Shown: positions 25,238 to 34,360 of the stretch, in pieces
Layout of the letters: every line of letters begins with the position of its first letter
How positions within the stretch are numbered: position 1 is the first letter of the stretch
Assembly (NCBI GenBank): GCA_023266875.1
Contig: JAHFOJ010000007.1
Coordinates: forward strand, 1 to 36,128
DNA length: 36,128 bases
From: Candidatus Giovannonibacteria bacterium
GTDB taxonomy: Bacteria; Patescibacteriota; Minisyncoccia; JACPKW01; UBA11713
Direction of reading: 5' to 3'
The notes under the pieces: generated by a model
What the model was told of the DNA's origin: nothing
The model's input: the letters and a program-made list of their open reading frames with translations, nothing else
Database searches by the model: none
Made by a program: the position numbers and the translations under genes

Positions 25238-26047
25238 TTAGATAAGTCTCCCCTGCAAATCGGCTTCTGTGTTATAATTATTCAAAGTCAGCTTCGCTTT
25301 AAGAACGCGGTCAATTTTAAAAACTCTAAGCCCGCCTCGCAAATGGCAAAAGCCCTCGAATGAATCGGGCCCGATATCATATATATCCACGAGCCGCGTG
25401 TTGCGAAGCGTGTTGGAAGATTCTGCCGCGCGAGTTATGTAGTCAATTTCTACAGATTTTCGCGCGCTAAGCGCCTCATTCAAAACCTGTCTCACGTTCT
25501 GGGCTTCATCCATTCGCCATTTAACCGGAATAGAAATTTTATCCATTTGATCCCGTGAAAAAAAAGTTACATAACCGTTTTTCTTTCCAAATTCATAAAG
25601 ATCCCGAGTCAGGCGGACGTCATCTGTGCAATAATTTTTAATTTCATCAATTTTCCCCTCGCGAAACCACTTGATCGCATCAAGCCCATGCGCGGATTTT
25701 TTCGCGTTAATGGTAGTCTGGCATAAGTTGTCCAAGGATACCCTAAATCCGGCATTCGCGACAACCTCGTCCATCAAATCAAGAGTCGGCAAAGTTTTCG
25801 TATCAATCTTTACATATGGCGCAAGCACCGGATAGTCGAAATGTCTGATATTAAAACCTATAACTAAATTTGCCTCGCTAAGCATTTTTTCGAAGTGCCC
25901 TAGATCTTTTTCTTCAAAGGAAAAAAATTTGTCGCGGTTATAAGAATATGCCGAAAGAATAGAAACGCCGAGCAAATCAAATTTATCACGCCCTCCGACT
26001 TCAGCAAATTCTTTTTTGGTTTCTAGGTCAAAAACGATCGTGTCCAT
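25238..26047 (-). CDS. RNase H-like 3'-5' exonuclease-fold protein (YprB-type)
   Basis: MDTIVFDLETKKEF..., VIGFNIRHFDYPVL, YCTDDVRLTRDLYEFGKKNGYV. Confidence 0.75.
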   Translation of the reverse strand: MDTIVFDLETKKEFAEVGGRDKFDLLGVSILSAYSYNRDKFFSFEEKDLGHFEKMLSEANLVIGFNIRHFDYPVLAPYVKIDTKTLPTLDLMDEVVANAGFRVSLDNLCQTTINAKKSAHGLDAIKWFREGKIDEIKNYCTDDVRLTRDLYEFGKKNGYVTFFSRDQMDKISIPVKWRMDEAQNVRQVLNEALSARKSVEIDYITRAAESSNTLRNTRLVDIYDIGPDSFEGFCHLRGGLRVFKIDRVLKAKLTLNNYNTEADLQGRLI

Positions 26048-26050
26048 AAA

Positions 26051-26461
26051 TTAAAAAGGAAGATCTATTGAATACGCGCCCGCGCCAAGAAAAATAAGCG
26101 AAAGCGCTATGGCTAGCAGCGCTAAATCAAATTCATAACCGTCCACAAATCCACGCTTATACTTAACTTTCCAAATAGCGACAAGCATATCTATCGAAAT
26201 CAAAATGGCGACGGGCTGGACAAAAAATCCTATCAAAAGCAGACTGCCGCCTCCAAATTCAACAAGACCCACAACCCAAACCCAAAACTTCGCCGGCTTA
26301 ATTCCAACCGATTCAAAAAAGGCAACGGTTTCAGGAAAATTCTTGAAAAGTTTTGGATAGCCGTGAGCTATAAATACAGCCGCCAATACAAGACGCAAAA
26401 TGAGGGGAGCAAATTCAGAATAATACAAAAGTAGAGGAAATAAATTGACCATTGCCTCCAT
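26051..26461 (-). CDS. DoxX family membrane protein
   Basis: LRLVLAAVFIAHGYPKLFKNFPETVAFFESVGIKPAKFWVWVVGLVEFGGGSLLLIG. Confidence 0.85.
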   Translation of the reverse strand: MEAMVNLFPLLLYYSEFAPLILRLVLAAVFIAHGYPKLFKNFPETVAFFESVGIKPAKFWVWVVGLVEFGGGSLLLIGFFVQPVAILISIDMLVAIWKVKYKRGFVDGYEFDLALLAIALSLIFLGAGAYSIDLPF

Positions 26462-26476
26462 TATATATATTTAGGC

Positions 26477-26510
26477 AAAAAAAAGAAGGGCTTGGATAAT
26501 TCCCAAGCCC
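26477..26510 (-). terminator. Rho-independent terminator
   Basis: Minus strand GGGCTTGGG-AATTAT-CCAAGCCC followed by CTTCTTTTTTTT. Confidence 0.8.
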
Positions 26511-26535
26511 GACTTATGTTCTCGTCGAGAGCTAG

Positions 26536-26769
26536 CTATTTATTCAGCTTGGTCAACCCAAGCCAAAAGCGATACCGCTTGCTTCTGGGTAATATGTGAG
26601 CGAAAGAGTCGTATATCTCTTCTTTTGTGATAGTCTTGTCATCTTTCGCCACACCTCTCAAAACCTTATTGGCTTTTGAGCTTCGCCCCAGTTCGCGAAC
26701 GATCGCCTTATTAGCCGCAACTCCGTTTTCAAAAAGCGATGCTTGCTCTCGATCACTTTTTAACTTCAT
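26536..26769 (-). CDS. Hypothetical small protein, 77 aa
   Basis: MKLKSDREQASLFENGVAANKAIVRELGRSSKANKVLRGVAKDDKTITKEEIYDSFAHIL...; SD AGGGGGA upstream, terminator downstream. Confidence 0.6.
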   Translation of the reverse strand: MKLKSDREQASLFENGVAANKAIVRELGRSSKANKVLRGVAKDDKTITKEEIYDSFAHILPRSKRYRFWLGLTKLNK

Positions 26770-26856
26770 GTCGATCCCCCTTAAATCTTGAATTCTTTAA
26801 TTATACCTCTTTCTATATATATTGTCAAACCGAATAAATAATGATATTATTAGCCA

Positions 26857-27774
26857 ATGCCTAACGAGAAAAAAAGTGCGAATGGTGGGGGCGGTGCTTT
26901 TTCCGGAGACGCTGGAATATTTTTGTTTTTAATAATCATTGCCGCGCTTGCGATATCCGTTAAAGGATCAAATCTTTCGCAAAAAAATGGGATTAATATT
27001 GGATCGCCCACTTCCGTCGGAACAGTTGAAGACAATATTTCAAAAAAAAATAAGCCGTCGAGTTTCTTGTCATCAAACAGCGCACCTAATTTCCAAAGCG
27101 GGCAATCAAGTGCTCAAACTGCTTCCGCACCGGAATCGAGTTTTATGATCTTTGAATCCAGCGCCAGAAACGCGGACCCAAACCAAGAATATATTGATAT
27201 ATACGCCGTCATAACAAACGGGAAACCCGTGCCAATGAGCAGCTGGACAGTTGAAAATTCAAAGGGAAATAAATTTATAATTGGCGGCGCGAGCTATCTC
27301 GCCCGCGCCGGAGAAATAACTTCCGAGTCAGGAATTTTACTCGCTCCGGGAGAAATACTCCATATTATAACCGGAAGTTCGCCTCTCGGGTTTAATTTTC
27401 GCACGAATATATGCACTGGATATTTCGACCAATTTCATAATTTTTATCCATCCCTTCGCGAAAATTGCCCGCGACCCGAAACTGAAAATTCGGCTCAAAA
27501 TCTGGACAATGTTTGCTATAATTTTTTGAAAAATTTCCCCAGATGCCGCACGCCAATTAATGTTGCGAACCAAACTACGCTTGACTGTCAAAATTACGTA
27601 AATCAAGAATTAAGCTACACAAAATGCGTGGATACTCATAGAAATGATAAGGATTTTTGGGGGAATGAGTGGTATCTGTATCTTGGCCGAACTTCAGAGA
27701 TTTGGAAATACGAAAGGGAAACCGTCACACTCCGCGACCAAGCCGGAAAAATCGTGGCTAGTTATTCGTATTAA
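26857..27774 (+). CDS. Membrane-anchored lamin-tail-domain (LTD)-like surface protein
   Basis: N-terminal TM (AGIFLFLIIIAALAISV); DIYAVITNGKPVPMSSWTVENSKGNKFIIGGA..., WGNEWYLYLGRTSEIWKYERETVTLRDQAGKIVASYSY. Confidence 0.65.
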   Translation: MPNEKKSANGGGGAFSGDAGIFLFLIIIAALAISVKGSNLSQKNGINIGSPTSVGTVEDNISKKNKPSSFLSSNSAPNFQSGQSSAQTASAPESSFMIFESSARNADPNQEYIDIYAVITNGKPVPMSSWTVENSKGNKFIIGGASYLARAGEITSESGILLAPGEILHIITGSSPLGFNFRTNICTGYFDQFHNFYPSLRENCPRPETENSAQNLDNVCYNFLKNFPRCRTPINVANQTTLDCQNYVNQELSYTKCVDTHRNDKDFWGNEWYLYLGRTSEIWKYERETVTLRDQAGKIVASYSY

Positions 27775-27813
27775 ACCCGCAAAAACTTTTTATAATTCCG
27801 ATTTATAAAAAAG

Positions 27814-27852
27814 AAAAACGAGCCATTCCGCAAAAGCGAAAAGGCTCGTTTT
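27814..27852. terminator. Bidirectional rho-independent terminator
   Basis: AAAAACGAGCC-(18 nt)-GGCTCGTTTT. Confidence 0.8.
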
Positions 27853-27899
27853 CAAAGAACCAAAGCTCAATCTAGGCTAAGCGACTAAGTGCCTAAGCA

Positions 27900-28082
27900 C
27901 TATTCGTCGCTGAAGCCGAAGAAAGCATTGTGGCCGAACCAGACATGCTCAAAGGAGCCGAGATAGAAGCTGAAATGGCCATTCGAGTTGACTCTCACGT
28001 GCGGGACCGGGTGGTAACCGTCCAGAAGCGGGAGTGTTTCTTTCTCATCGAAAGAAGCATACCAATAACTTCTTGGTAACAA
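27900..28082 (-). CDS. Possible small aromatic-rich protein (TTG start)
   Basis: MLPRSYWYASFDEKETLPLLDGYHPVPHVRVNSNGHFSFYLGSFEHVWFGHNAFFGFSDE followed by terminator 27814-27852; weak start context. Confidence 0.4.
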   Translation of the reverse strand: MLPRSYWYASFDEKETLPLLDGYHPVPHVRVNSNGHFSFYLGSFEHVWFGHNAFFGFSDE

Positions 28083-28093
28083 GAAACCTTATT

Positions 28094-28576
28094 TCAATGC
28101 TTTTTGGCCAGTTCAAACAGCGCTATCCCTGCGGCAACCGACACATTCAACGATTCTTTTTTGCCCAACATTTGGATTTGAATAATCTTATCGCATTTTT
28201 TGAGTATATCCGGTGAAAGTCCTGTCACTTCATTTCCCAAGATTAACGCTAGTGGAAAACGGGGCTTAAATTTCCGGTAATCAATTGCGCTCTTTGATTG
28301 TTCTAGCGCTATAATCCGAACTTTTTCTTTTCTAAGCCGCGCGATTAAAACTGCGATAGATCGCACTTTCTCGCGCGCAAGATATTTTTCAGCTCCGAGC
28401 GCGACTTTGGAAATTTTTTTACGATAATTTCCAAATTTGTCGGTCGGCGAAGGCGTGTAGCCAGTCAGATAAATTTTTGAGACTCCGGCGGCGTCCGCCG
28501 TGCGAAAAATCGAGCCGACATTATATAGGCTTCTTATATTATGGAGAATTAGAAATTTTTTGCGCCTCAAACCCAA
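28094..28576 (-). CDS. SpoU/TrmH family RNA methyltransferase
   Basis: LHNIRSLYNVGSIFRTADAAGV, LILGNEVTGLSPDIL, SLNVSVAAGIALFEL motifs. Confidence 0.9.
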   Translation of the reverse strand: MGLRRKKFLILHNIRSLYNVGSIFRTADAAGVSKIYLTGYTPSPTDKFGNYRKKISKVALGAEKYLAREKVRSIAVLIARLRKEKVRIIALEQSKSAIDYRKFKPRFPLALILGNEVTGLSPDILKKCDKIIQIQMLGKKESLNVSVAAGIALFELAKKH

Positions 28577-28578
28577 AA

Positions 28579-29529
28579 TTATTGCGCCTTGTTCAAAGGA
28601 GGGAAAAATGCCGGATCAATTGTGCGCTCAAAACAGACGCGCCCTTGGTCGTGATCCCAATTTTCAGTGCCATACGGGCCTGCGGGATAAGCAGATTTAG
28701 TCATAATTCTTGAGTTTTCCCCTCCGCGGCTCGGCTTTGAAAAATTTGCGCACAATTTAAAATTCAAATTTCCGGTTTTCTCATAAATATATTCGGCCTG
28801 ATTTTCAGGATCTTTTGGAGGAATAAAACCTGTAATGCTGTTTTTTAACTCCGAAAGATTTTGCGGTAATTTTTGTTTTGCCTGCCAGAAATTCACCACC
28901 TGTTCCTGAATATTCTGCAAATCAGACACACGCTCGTCGTCAAACCTGTATGCCCGCTCAAGCGCCGGCGAGCCAACGATGAAAAACCCGCCGACAATTG
29001 AAACCGCAACTGCGACAATTGAACCCCATGTAATTGCCGTCATAAACCAAGGCCTTGGTTCAGCGCCGCTCTTTCGGACATCCCAAAGATAATAGATAAA
29101 TACCGCGGCAGCGGTCAGAAGAACCGCGAGCACTTTGAGCAAAAAACGCGTCGTAAATTCTCCTTGCAGAAGATTATAAACAAGCGCAACTAAATCGCCG
29201 ATCATAATTAGCGCGGCGAGAAAAACAGTGAAGTAAATGAGCCAGCGTCGCGATTTCATCTCGCGTTTTTCTGGCACCTTGGCGTAGCCGCGATTCAAAA
29301 ACCATACCGACCAAGTGTAAACAGGAAAAACAACGATCAAAATAGAGATCGCCCAGCGAATTGAACTATAAACTCCCGAGATATAATAGTAATTCGATTC
29401 AAGCGGATCTGGCAGAAGGACATTCACATATTGGAATATAAGAGAAATAAAACTCCCCACCGCCACATAAAGAGTGATGATAGATAAGAGATGGAGAAAA
29501 ATATCTTTGGGTCCAGTTTTTTGTTCCAT
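28579..29529 (-). CDS. DUF5671-like membrane protein
   Basis: PKDIFLHLLSIITLYVAVGSFISLIFQYVNVLLPD..., multiple TM segments. Confidence 0.7.
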   Translation of the reverse strand: MEQKTGPKDIFLHLLSIITLYVAVGSFISLIFQYVNVLLPDPLESNYYYISGVYSSIRWAISILIVVFPVYTWSVWFLNRGYAKVPEKREMKSRRWLIYFTVFLAALIMIGDLVALVYNLLQGEFTTRFLLKVLAVLLTAAAVFIYYLWDVRKSGAEPRPWFMTAITWGSIVAVAVSIVGGFFIVGSPALERAYRFDDERVSDLQNIQEQVVNFWQAKQKLPQNLSELKNSITGFIPPKDPENQAEYIYEKTGNLNFKLCANFSKPSRGGENSRIMTKSAYPAGPYGTENWDHDQGRVCFERTIDPAFFPPLNKAQ

Positions 29530-29530
29530 A

Positions 29531-30334
29531 TTATTTGATCTGATAGATTACATTCACATTAACAACAACTTCGTTCTCGCCTGTCGGGACCGCGGGAGGT
29601 GCAGCTTTGGTAGCCACATCTCCTCCCATACCATAGCCGTAAAAAATCGGCGGGGGCATCGCGCCTGATTCCGAAAATCCAACTACCTTGCCTAGGCGCA
29701 CGCCTAATTTTGAAGCAAGCTCTTCTGCTTTTTTCTTTGCATCTTCAATGGCCTTAGTTCTGGCTTGGGCTTGCGTTGCCATCGGATCTTCGGTGGTAAA
29801 CTCCAAATTGCCGACCTGGTTTGCTCCGGCCGTCGACGCATCAGTTATAATCGATCCGATTTTGGCGAGATCCCGAATTTTAACGTCGAGATTTTGCGAA
29901 ACCTGATATCCGCGAAGGCGCGATTTGCCTTCATTATAATCATATTGCGGATAAATAGAATAATTCGTGGTCTTAATATCTTTTTCTTCGACTCTGTTTT
30001 TCTTTAATGACTCAAAAATTTTATTGATGCGCTCGGTCGCATCGGTTTGGGCTTTTTCAACTGTGGCCGACTCAGTCATAACCGCAAGATTGATTTTCCC
30101 GATATCCGGCTTAACAAAAACTTTCCCCTCGCCTGTAATCGAAATAGTCGGAGAATTTAGATCGGTTTTCCCAAGATCGCGGATAACCTCGAGCGATTTT
30201 GTTGCAAGAAAAATCGCAAGCAAAACTCCTACAAGGACTACTATCTTTCTTTTTGTGTAATGCCCGTGACCGCAGGAACAAGATCCGTTACCCCCTAGAT
30301 TATTATCGCCTTTATCGCCTTCGTTTTTATACAT
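29531..30334 (-). CDS. SIMPL (DUF541) domain protein
   Basis: ISITGEGKVFVKPDIGKINLAVMTESATVEKAQTDATERINKI; AIEDAKKKAEELASKLGVRLGKVVGFSE. Confidence 0.87.
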   Translation of the reverse strand: MYKNEGDKGDNNLGGNGSCSCGHGHYTKRKIVVLVGVLLAIFLATKSLEVIRDLGKTDLNSPTISITGEGKVFVKPDIGKINLAVMTESATVEKAQTDATERINKIFESLKKNRVEEKDIKTTNYSIYPQYDYNEGKSRLRGYQVSQNLDVKIRDLAKIGSIITDASTAGANQVGNLEFTTEDPMATQAQARTKAIEDAKKKAEELASKLGVRLGKVVGFSESGAMPPPIFYGYGMGGDVATKAAPPAVPTGENEVVVNVNVIYQIK

Positions 30335-30494
30335 ATTATTAAGATATCTTAGTTTATAAAGATATTGAGATCATATAGCTTCTAGGCTATTTTTTCAACT
30401 TTTTTAAGTTGAGCTCTTAAAGCAGCTAGAATTTTGACATTAGATGAAAATGAAGTAACATACCTAAAATTCTTTACAAAGAAAGGAACTTAAA

Positions 30495-32030
30495 ATGAAT
30501 GGCGAGGCAAGACAAATACTCATCATCGACCTCGGAGGCCAATACGTTCTTCTGATAAACCGTGTATTACTTGAATTGGGCGTGCAACCAAAAATTCTTC
30601 CGCCAAACGAAGCCGGAGAATATCTCAAAAAAAATTCCGTGAAAGGCATTATAGCTTCTGGAGGCGCAGCCAGCGTGTCGGATCCGGACGCTCCGAAGAT
30701 TCCGGAAAATGTTTTCAGGTGCAAGGCGCCGGGGCTTTTTATCTGTTTGGGCGCCCAGCTTCTCACAAAACACTTCGGAGGAAAAATCGGACGCATCCGC
30801 GATAAAATAGAATACAGCCGGAGCATTTTAGAAGCCGACATCACATCTCCGCTTTTCGCCGGTTTGGCTATTTCGAGTGACGTCTGGACTAGCCATAGAG
30901 ACAGCATCTTGGAGGCACCTGGAGATTTTCGCGTAATCGGAAATAATCATGAAGGCGGGATTCAAGCCATAGAACACCAAAAAGAGTCTATTTGGGGACT
31001 GATTTTTCATCCGGAAGTCGAGCAAACAGAATTCGGTCACATGATCTTTCAGAACTTCTTAAGAATATGCGGCGCCGCGAAAGATTGGTCGCCCGGGGAC
31101 ACCATATCAACATTGCGGAAAGATATATCCGACCAAATTCCAAAAAATGCCGGTGCACTTCTCGCTCTATCCGGAGGGGTTGATTCAACTGTGGCTGCGG
31201 TAATAGCAAAGTCGGTGCTTGGAGATCGGCTAATTCCCATAACGCTCGACACAGGAGGTCTTCGTGAGGGCGAGTTAAAAGAAATAATTGAGACATCGAA
31301 TCTTATTGGGTGCCCAACACACGTACTTAAGTCAAGAGGCGCATTTCTTCGGGCGCTTGGGAATAAGATGGATCCGGAGAAAAAGCGGAAGGCCTTCCAA
31401 AGGACATATTTTTCTATCTCGGAAGCCTACGCCGGAACGTTAGACCCAAAGCCGAAGTTTTTAATTCAAGGCACGACAGTACCAGACGTGATCGAATCAG
31501 CCAGAGTTGGCGAGGCAGTCAAAATTACAACTCACCACAACGTCGGCGCCAAAACAAAGTTTAAGCTGATCGATCCTCTCCGAAATCTATTTAAACCGGA
31601 AGTTCGGGCGCTAGCCAGAATGCTTGACCTTCCGGAAGAAATTTGTGAGCGCGAACCATTTCCCGGACCCGGTGGATACTGCAGAATTTCATGGATGCCC
31701 GTGACAAAAGAACGGCTTGATGTTTGGCAGTGGGCTCAGGCGCAAGTTGACAAGATAATCTCGAGATCGCTCTCTCAAGGAGGGGTTTCGCAGAAGATGG
31801 CTAATCTCCTGCCGAAGGCCAGAGGAGTAAAAGGCGACGGACCTAGCTTCGGCTATTGCGTTTCAGTTCGGGTAGTTCTTACTTCCACATTCATGACAGC
31901 CAAAGGCGTAGAACTGCCGTCAGAAATCAAACGCGAAATCAGGCGCGAGCTTACAAAACACCCAGCGATTGGCGGAAATATATTTTTCAACGAGAGCGAC
32001 AAGCCACCTGCCAAAATCGAGCTTGAATAA
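30495..32030 (+). CDS. guaA: GMP synthase (glutamine-hydrolysing)
   Basis: GATase N-terminus, ALSGGVDSTVAAVI PP-loop, IQGTTVPDVIES, FPGPGG. Confidence 0.96.
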   Translation: MNGEARQILIIDLGGQYVLLINRVLLELGVQPKILPPNEAGEYLKKNSVKGIIASGGAASVSDPDAPKIPENVFRCKAPGLFICLGAQLLTKHFGGKIGRIRDKIEYSRSILEADITSPLFAGLAISSDVWTSHRDSILEAPGDFRVIGNNHEGGIQAIEHQKESIWGLIFHPEVEQTEFGHMIFQNFLRICGAAKDWSPGDTISTLRKDISDQIPKNAGALLALSGGVDSTVAAVIAKSVLGDRLIPITLDTGGLREGELKEIIETSNLIGCPTHVLKSRGAFLRALGNKMDPEKKRKAFQRTYFSISEAYAGTLDPKPKFLIQGTTVPDVIESARVGEAVKITTHHNVGAKTKFKLIDPLRNLFKPEVRALARMLDLPEEICEREPFPGPGGYCRISWMPVTKERLDVWQWAQAQVDKIISRSLSQGGVSQKMANLLPKARGVKGDGPSFGYCVSVRVVLTSTFMTAKGVELPSEIKREIRRELTKHPAIGGNIFFNESDKPPAKIELE

Positions 32031-32070
32031 GTTCCGAGGTTCCATCTCAAAAAACATGAGATGCACAAAA

Positions 32071-32109
32071 GAAGCCCAGCCAGTTCGGTTGGGCTTCTCT
32101 CTTTTTTTC
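32071..32109 (+). terminator. Rho-independent terminator of guaA
   Basis: GAAGCCCAGCC-AGTTC-GGTTGGGCTTC then CTCTCTTTTTTT. Confidence 0.85.
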
Positions 32110-32181
32110 AGAAAAAAATTCAGAATTGCTAGTTATGATAAGGCATTTCTAAAACGCGAAGCCGGCCAACATCTAATATCA

Positions 32182-32418
32182 TTATTCGATGTTGGCCGGC
32201 AATTTTGGCGAGGGAGAAGATTTGACAGGACCAGTCTGCTTAAGCGGAGCTTTTTGGGTATCAAAAATATTTCTACCCCATGAATCCGGATTTAGTAAAT
32301 AAATTAGTAAGCAAACTAGAGCGAAAAATATTAGCAAGATAACTTGTTTGCCGAATTCAAACTCCGGACCCCTCGTCCTCTCTCGATCTTCCCCCAATTC
32401 TAAATTGTCGCGCTCCAT
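32182..32418 (-). CDS. Small single-TM hypothetical protein
   Basis: 78 aa, QVILLIFFALVCLLIYLL TM; SD AGGAGGTGAT upstream of ATG. Confidence 0.6.
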   Translation of the reverse strand: MERDNLELGEDRERTRGPEFEFGKQVILLIFFALVCLLIYLLNPDSWGRNIFDTQKAPLKQTGPVKSSPSPKLPANIE

Positions 32419-32485
32419 TTGATCACCTCCTTTTACAGCGCAAATGTTCTTCTATTTGGAGTTTAGTATGATTTTTTTTATCTGT

Positions 32486-33697
32486 CTATAGTTTTTCCAC
32501 TTCTTCGCGAACTATTTTTCTATCATCCCATGCCAGCTTGCTTCCGTTCGGACCCATGATCCACGGCTCAGCTCCTTTCCCCGTGATGATAACCACATCT
32601 CCCGCTTTCGCTGACTTGAGCGCGCGCCTGATTGCGACTCTCCGATCTAGAATTTTCTCAAAATTATGCGAGCCTGCGACTTCGTTCATTATTTTCATCG
32701 GGTCTTCATCATATGGATCTTCATTGGTAACAATAACTTTTTTGCCAAATTTTGCGGCAATATCCCCCATGATTGGACGTTTCCAAGCATCTCTCCCGCC
32801 GCCTGCCGCGCCAAAAACGCAGATCAAATTTTTCTCGCCTTCGGCGTAGAGAGTTTCATAAACTTTTTCCATCGCTTTTGGGATGAAAGCGTAATCCACC
32901 AAAACTTTAAAATTTATCCGTCCGCCAGCTGGCGGATCTATCCACTCCATCCGGCCGGGAAGCCCGGCCAAGCCGGATAGCGCCTTTTTGGAAACCTCGA
33001 GCGAAATACCTTCGCGGCGCGCGAATGCCATGGATGCAACCGCGTTCATTTTATTAAAGTCACCTGTAATCTTAAGTTCGAGGCCGGCCGGATAATCGCT
33101 CGCGACAAAAACTATTTTTTCCTTGGGAGCAATTTTATAGAAATATTCGAAGTTCGGATCATCTCCGTTTAAAATCGCGAGCGGAGCTATTTTGAACAGT
33201 TCTGCCTTAGCCGCGCGGTAATTTTCAAATCCTCCATGCGATTCTAAATGTTCTTCCGACAAATTCGTAAAAATCGCCGCGTAAAATTTAATAAATTTGT
33301 GGCGCGACTGCTTAATGCCCTCCGAAGTCATTTCCAAAAATACGTATTCGCAACCAGAATTTGTCGCACGGCGCAAAAATCTTTGAACGCGAAAACGCCC
33401 AGGCGTTGTCATTTTGAGCATGTTCTGTTCAAGTTCGTTCAAAATTCGAAAATTGAGACTATTTATCGTCGCTGATTTTATGCCCGCATCGCTAAAAATT
33501 TTAAAAAGCATCTCGGCTGTGGTGGTTTTCCCCGATGTGCCGGTAATACCTACCACTTTGAGGCGGCGTGAAGGAAATCTGTAAACTATCGCGGCGAGCA
33601 ACGCCAGCTTCCAATGATAAATCGGCTGGAGAAAATTAAAAATGGCCCTCGGAATAAAGCGCCTAACAAATCTCAAGATATTATCTGCCATGTCCAC
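32486..33697 (-). CDS. Mur ligase family protein (MurE-like)
   Basis: VVGITGTSGKTTTAEML, FTNLSEEHLESHGG, GLPGRMEWI, VFGAAGGGRDAWKRPIMG, TNEDPYDEDPM. Confidence 0.88.
   Translation of the reverse strand: MDMADNILRFVRRFIPRAIFNFLQPIYHWKLALLAAIVYRFPSRRLKVVGITGTSGKTTTAEMLFKIFSDAGIKSATINSLNFRILNELEQNMLKMTTPGRFRVQRFLRRATNSGCEYVFLEMTSEGIKQSRHKFIKFYAAIFTNLSEEHLESHGGFENYRAAKAELFKIAPLAILNGDDPNFEYFYKIAPKEKIVFVASDYPAGLELKITGDFNKMNAVASMAFARREGISLEVSKKALSGLAGLPGRMEWIDPPAGGRINFKVLVDYAFIPKAMEKVYETLYAEGEKNLICVFGAAGGGRDAWKRPIMGDIAAKFGKKVIVTNEDPYDEDPMKIMNEVAGSHNFEKILDRRVAIRRALKSAKAGDVVIITGKGAEPWIMGPNGSKLAWDDRKIVREEVEKL
32921..32936. repeat. 16-bp palindrome TCCGCCAGCTGGCGGA inside the Mur ligase gene
   Basis: Perfect palindrome, in-frame, encodes part of DPPAGGR. 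Confidence 0.75.
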
Positions 33698-34262
33698 CGC
33701 CTAAAATCTTAAGCGCGGCCTTAACACGCTCGGATGTTCCTGTAACCTTCACGGGCACGCTTGAAAGCGCCTCACGCGCCTCGCGAAGTCCATATCCCAA
33801 CGACTCAAGCGCGTCAATCGCGTCTTTCTCTTCCGAAAGCGCCCCAGCATCCATTTCCGATTTGCCGAATTTTTCGCGAAGCTCAACCATAATTTTCTCC
33901 GCGGTTTTCCGTCCTATGCCTGAAACTTTGGTCAAATAAGACAAATCGCCAGTCGCAATCGCGCGACGCAAAGTATCCGCCGGGACTGAATTTAAAATTC
34001 CGAGCGCGGTTCGCGGGCCCACTCCCGGCACGTTAATCAAAGTCTCAAAAAGTTCCAGTTCGTTTCGTTCTTCAAAACCGAATAAATCGAGAATATCTTC
34101 CCTGACGTGCTGATGCGTCCAAAGTCTCACTTGCCCTTCTTTTTTAGCCAATTTTCGCAAAGTCTCCGCGGTCGCGAAAATTTTATATCCCACGCCAGCA
34201 GCTTCTATTATAATGTAGCGCTCCGCTATGAATTTAACTTTACCTTCAAGCGAACCAATCAT
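33681..34262 (-). CDS. ruvA: Holliday junction branch migration protein RuvA
   Basis: MIGSLEGKVKFIAERYIIIEAAGVGYKIF..., LINVPGVGPRTALGIL, VSGIGRKTAEKIMVEL. Confidence 0.95.
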   Translation of the reverse strand: MIGSLEGKVKFIAERYIIIEAAGVGYKIFATAETLRKLAKKEGQVRLWTHQHVREDILDLFGFEERNELELFETLINVPGVGPRTALGILNSVPADTLRRAIATGDLSYLTKVSGIGRKTAEKIMVELREKFGKSEMDAGALSEEKDAIDALESLGYGLREAREALSSVPVKVTGTSERVKAALKILGGGHGR

Positions 34263-34360
34263 GAATATATCGTAGCGTATCTTTGGCTCTCTTTGTAGGT
34301 TTGCTTTTTTCGTTTATATAAGCTAAAAATAAATCAAAGATCTGCCCCAAGGAGGAGATT

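Noticed and set aside
28034-28216. Plus-strand 60-aa ORF at the 3' end of the TrmH-like gene
   Set aside because: Overlaps the conserved C-terminus of the methyltransferase on the opposite strand; no RBS.
30994-31296. Minus-strand ORFs opposite guaA
   Set aside because: Antisense of a conserved enzyme; no independent support.
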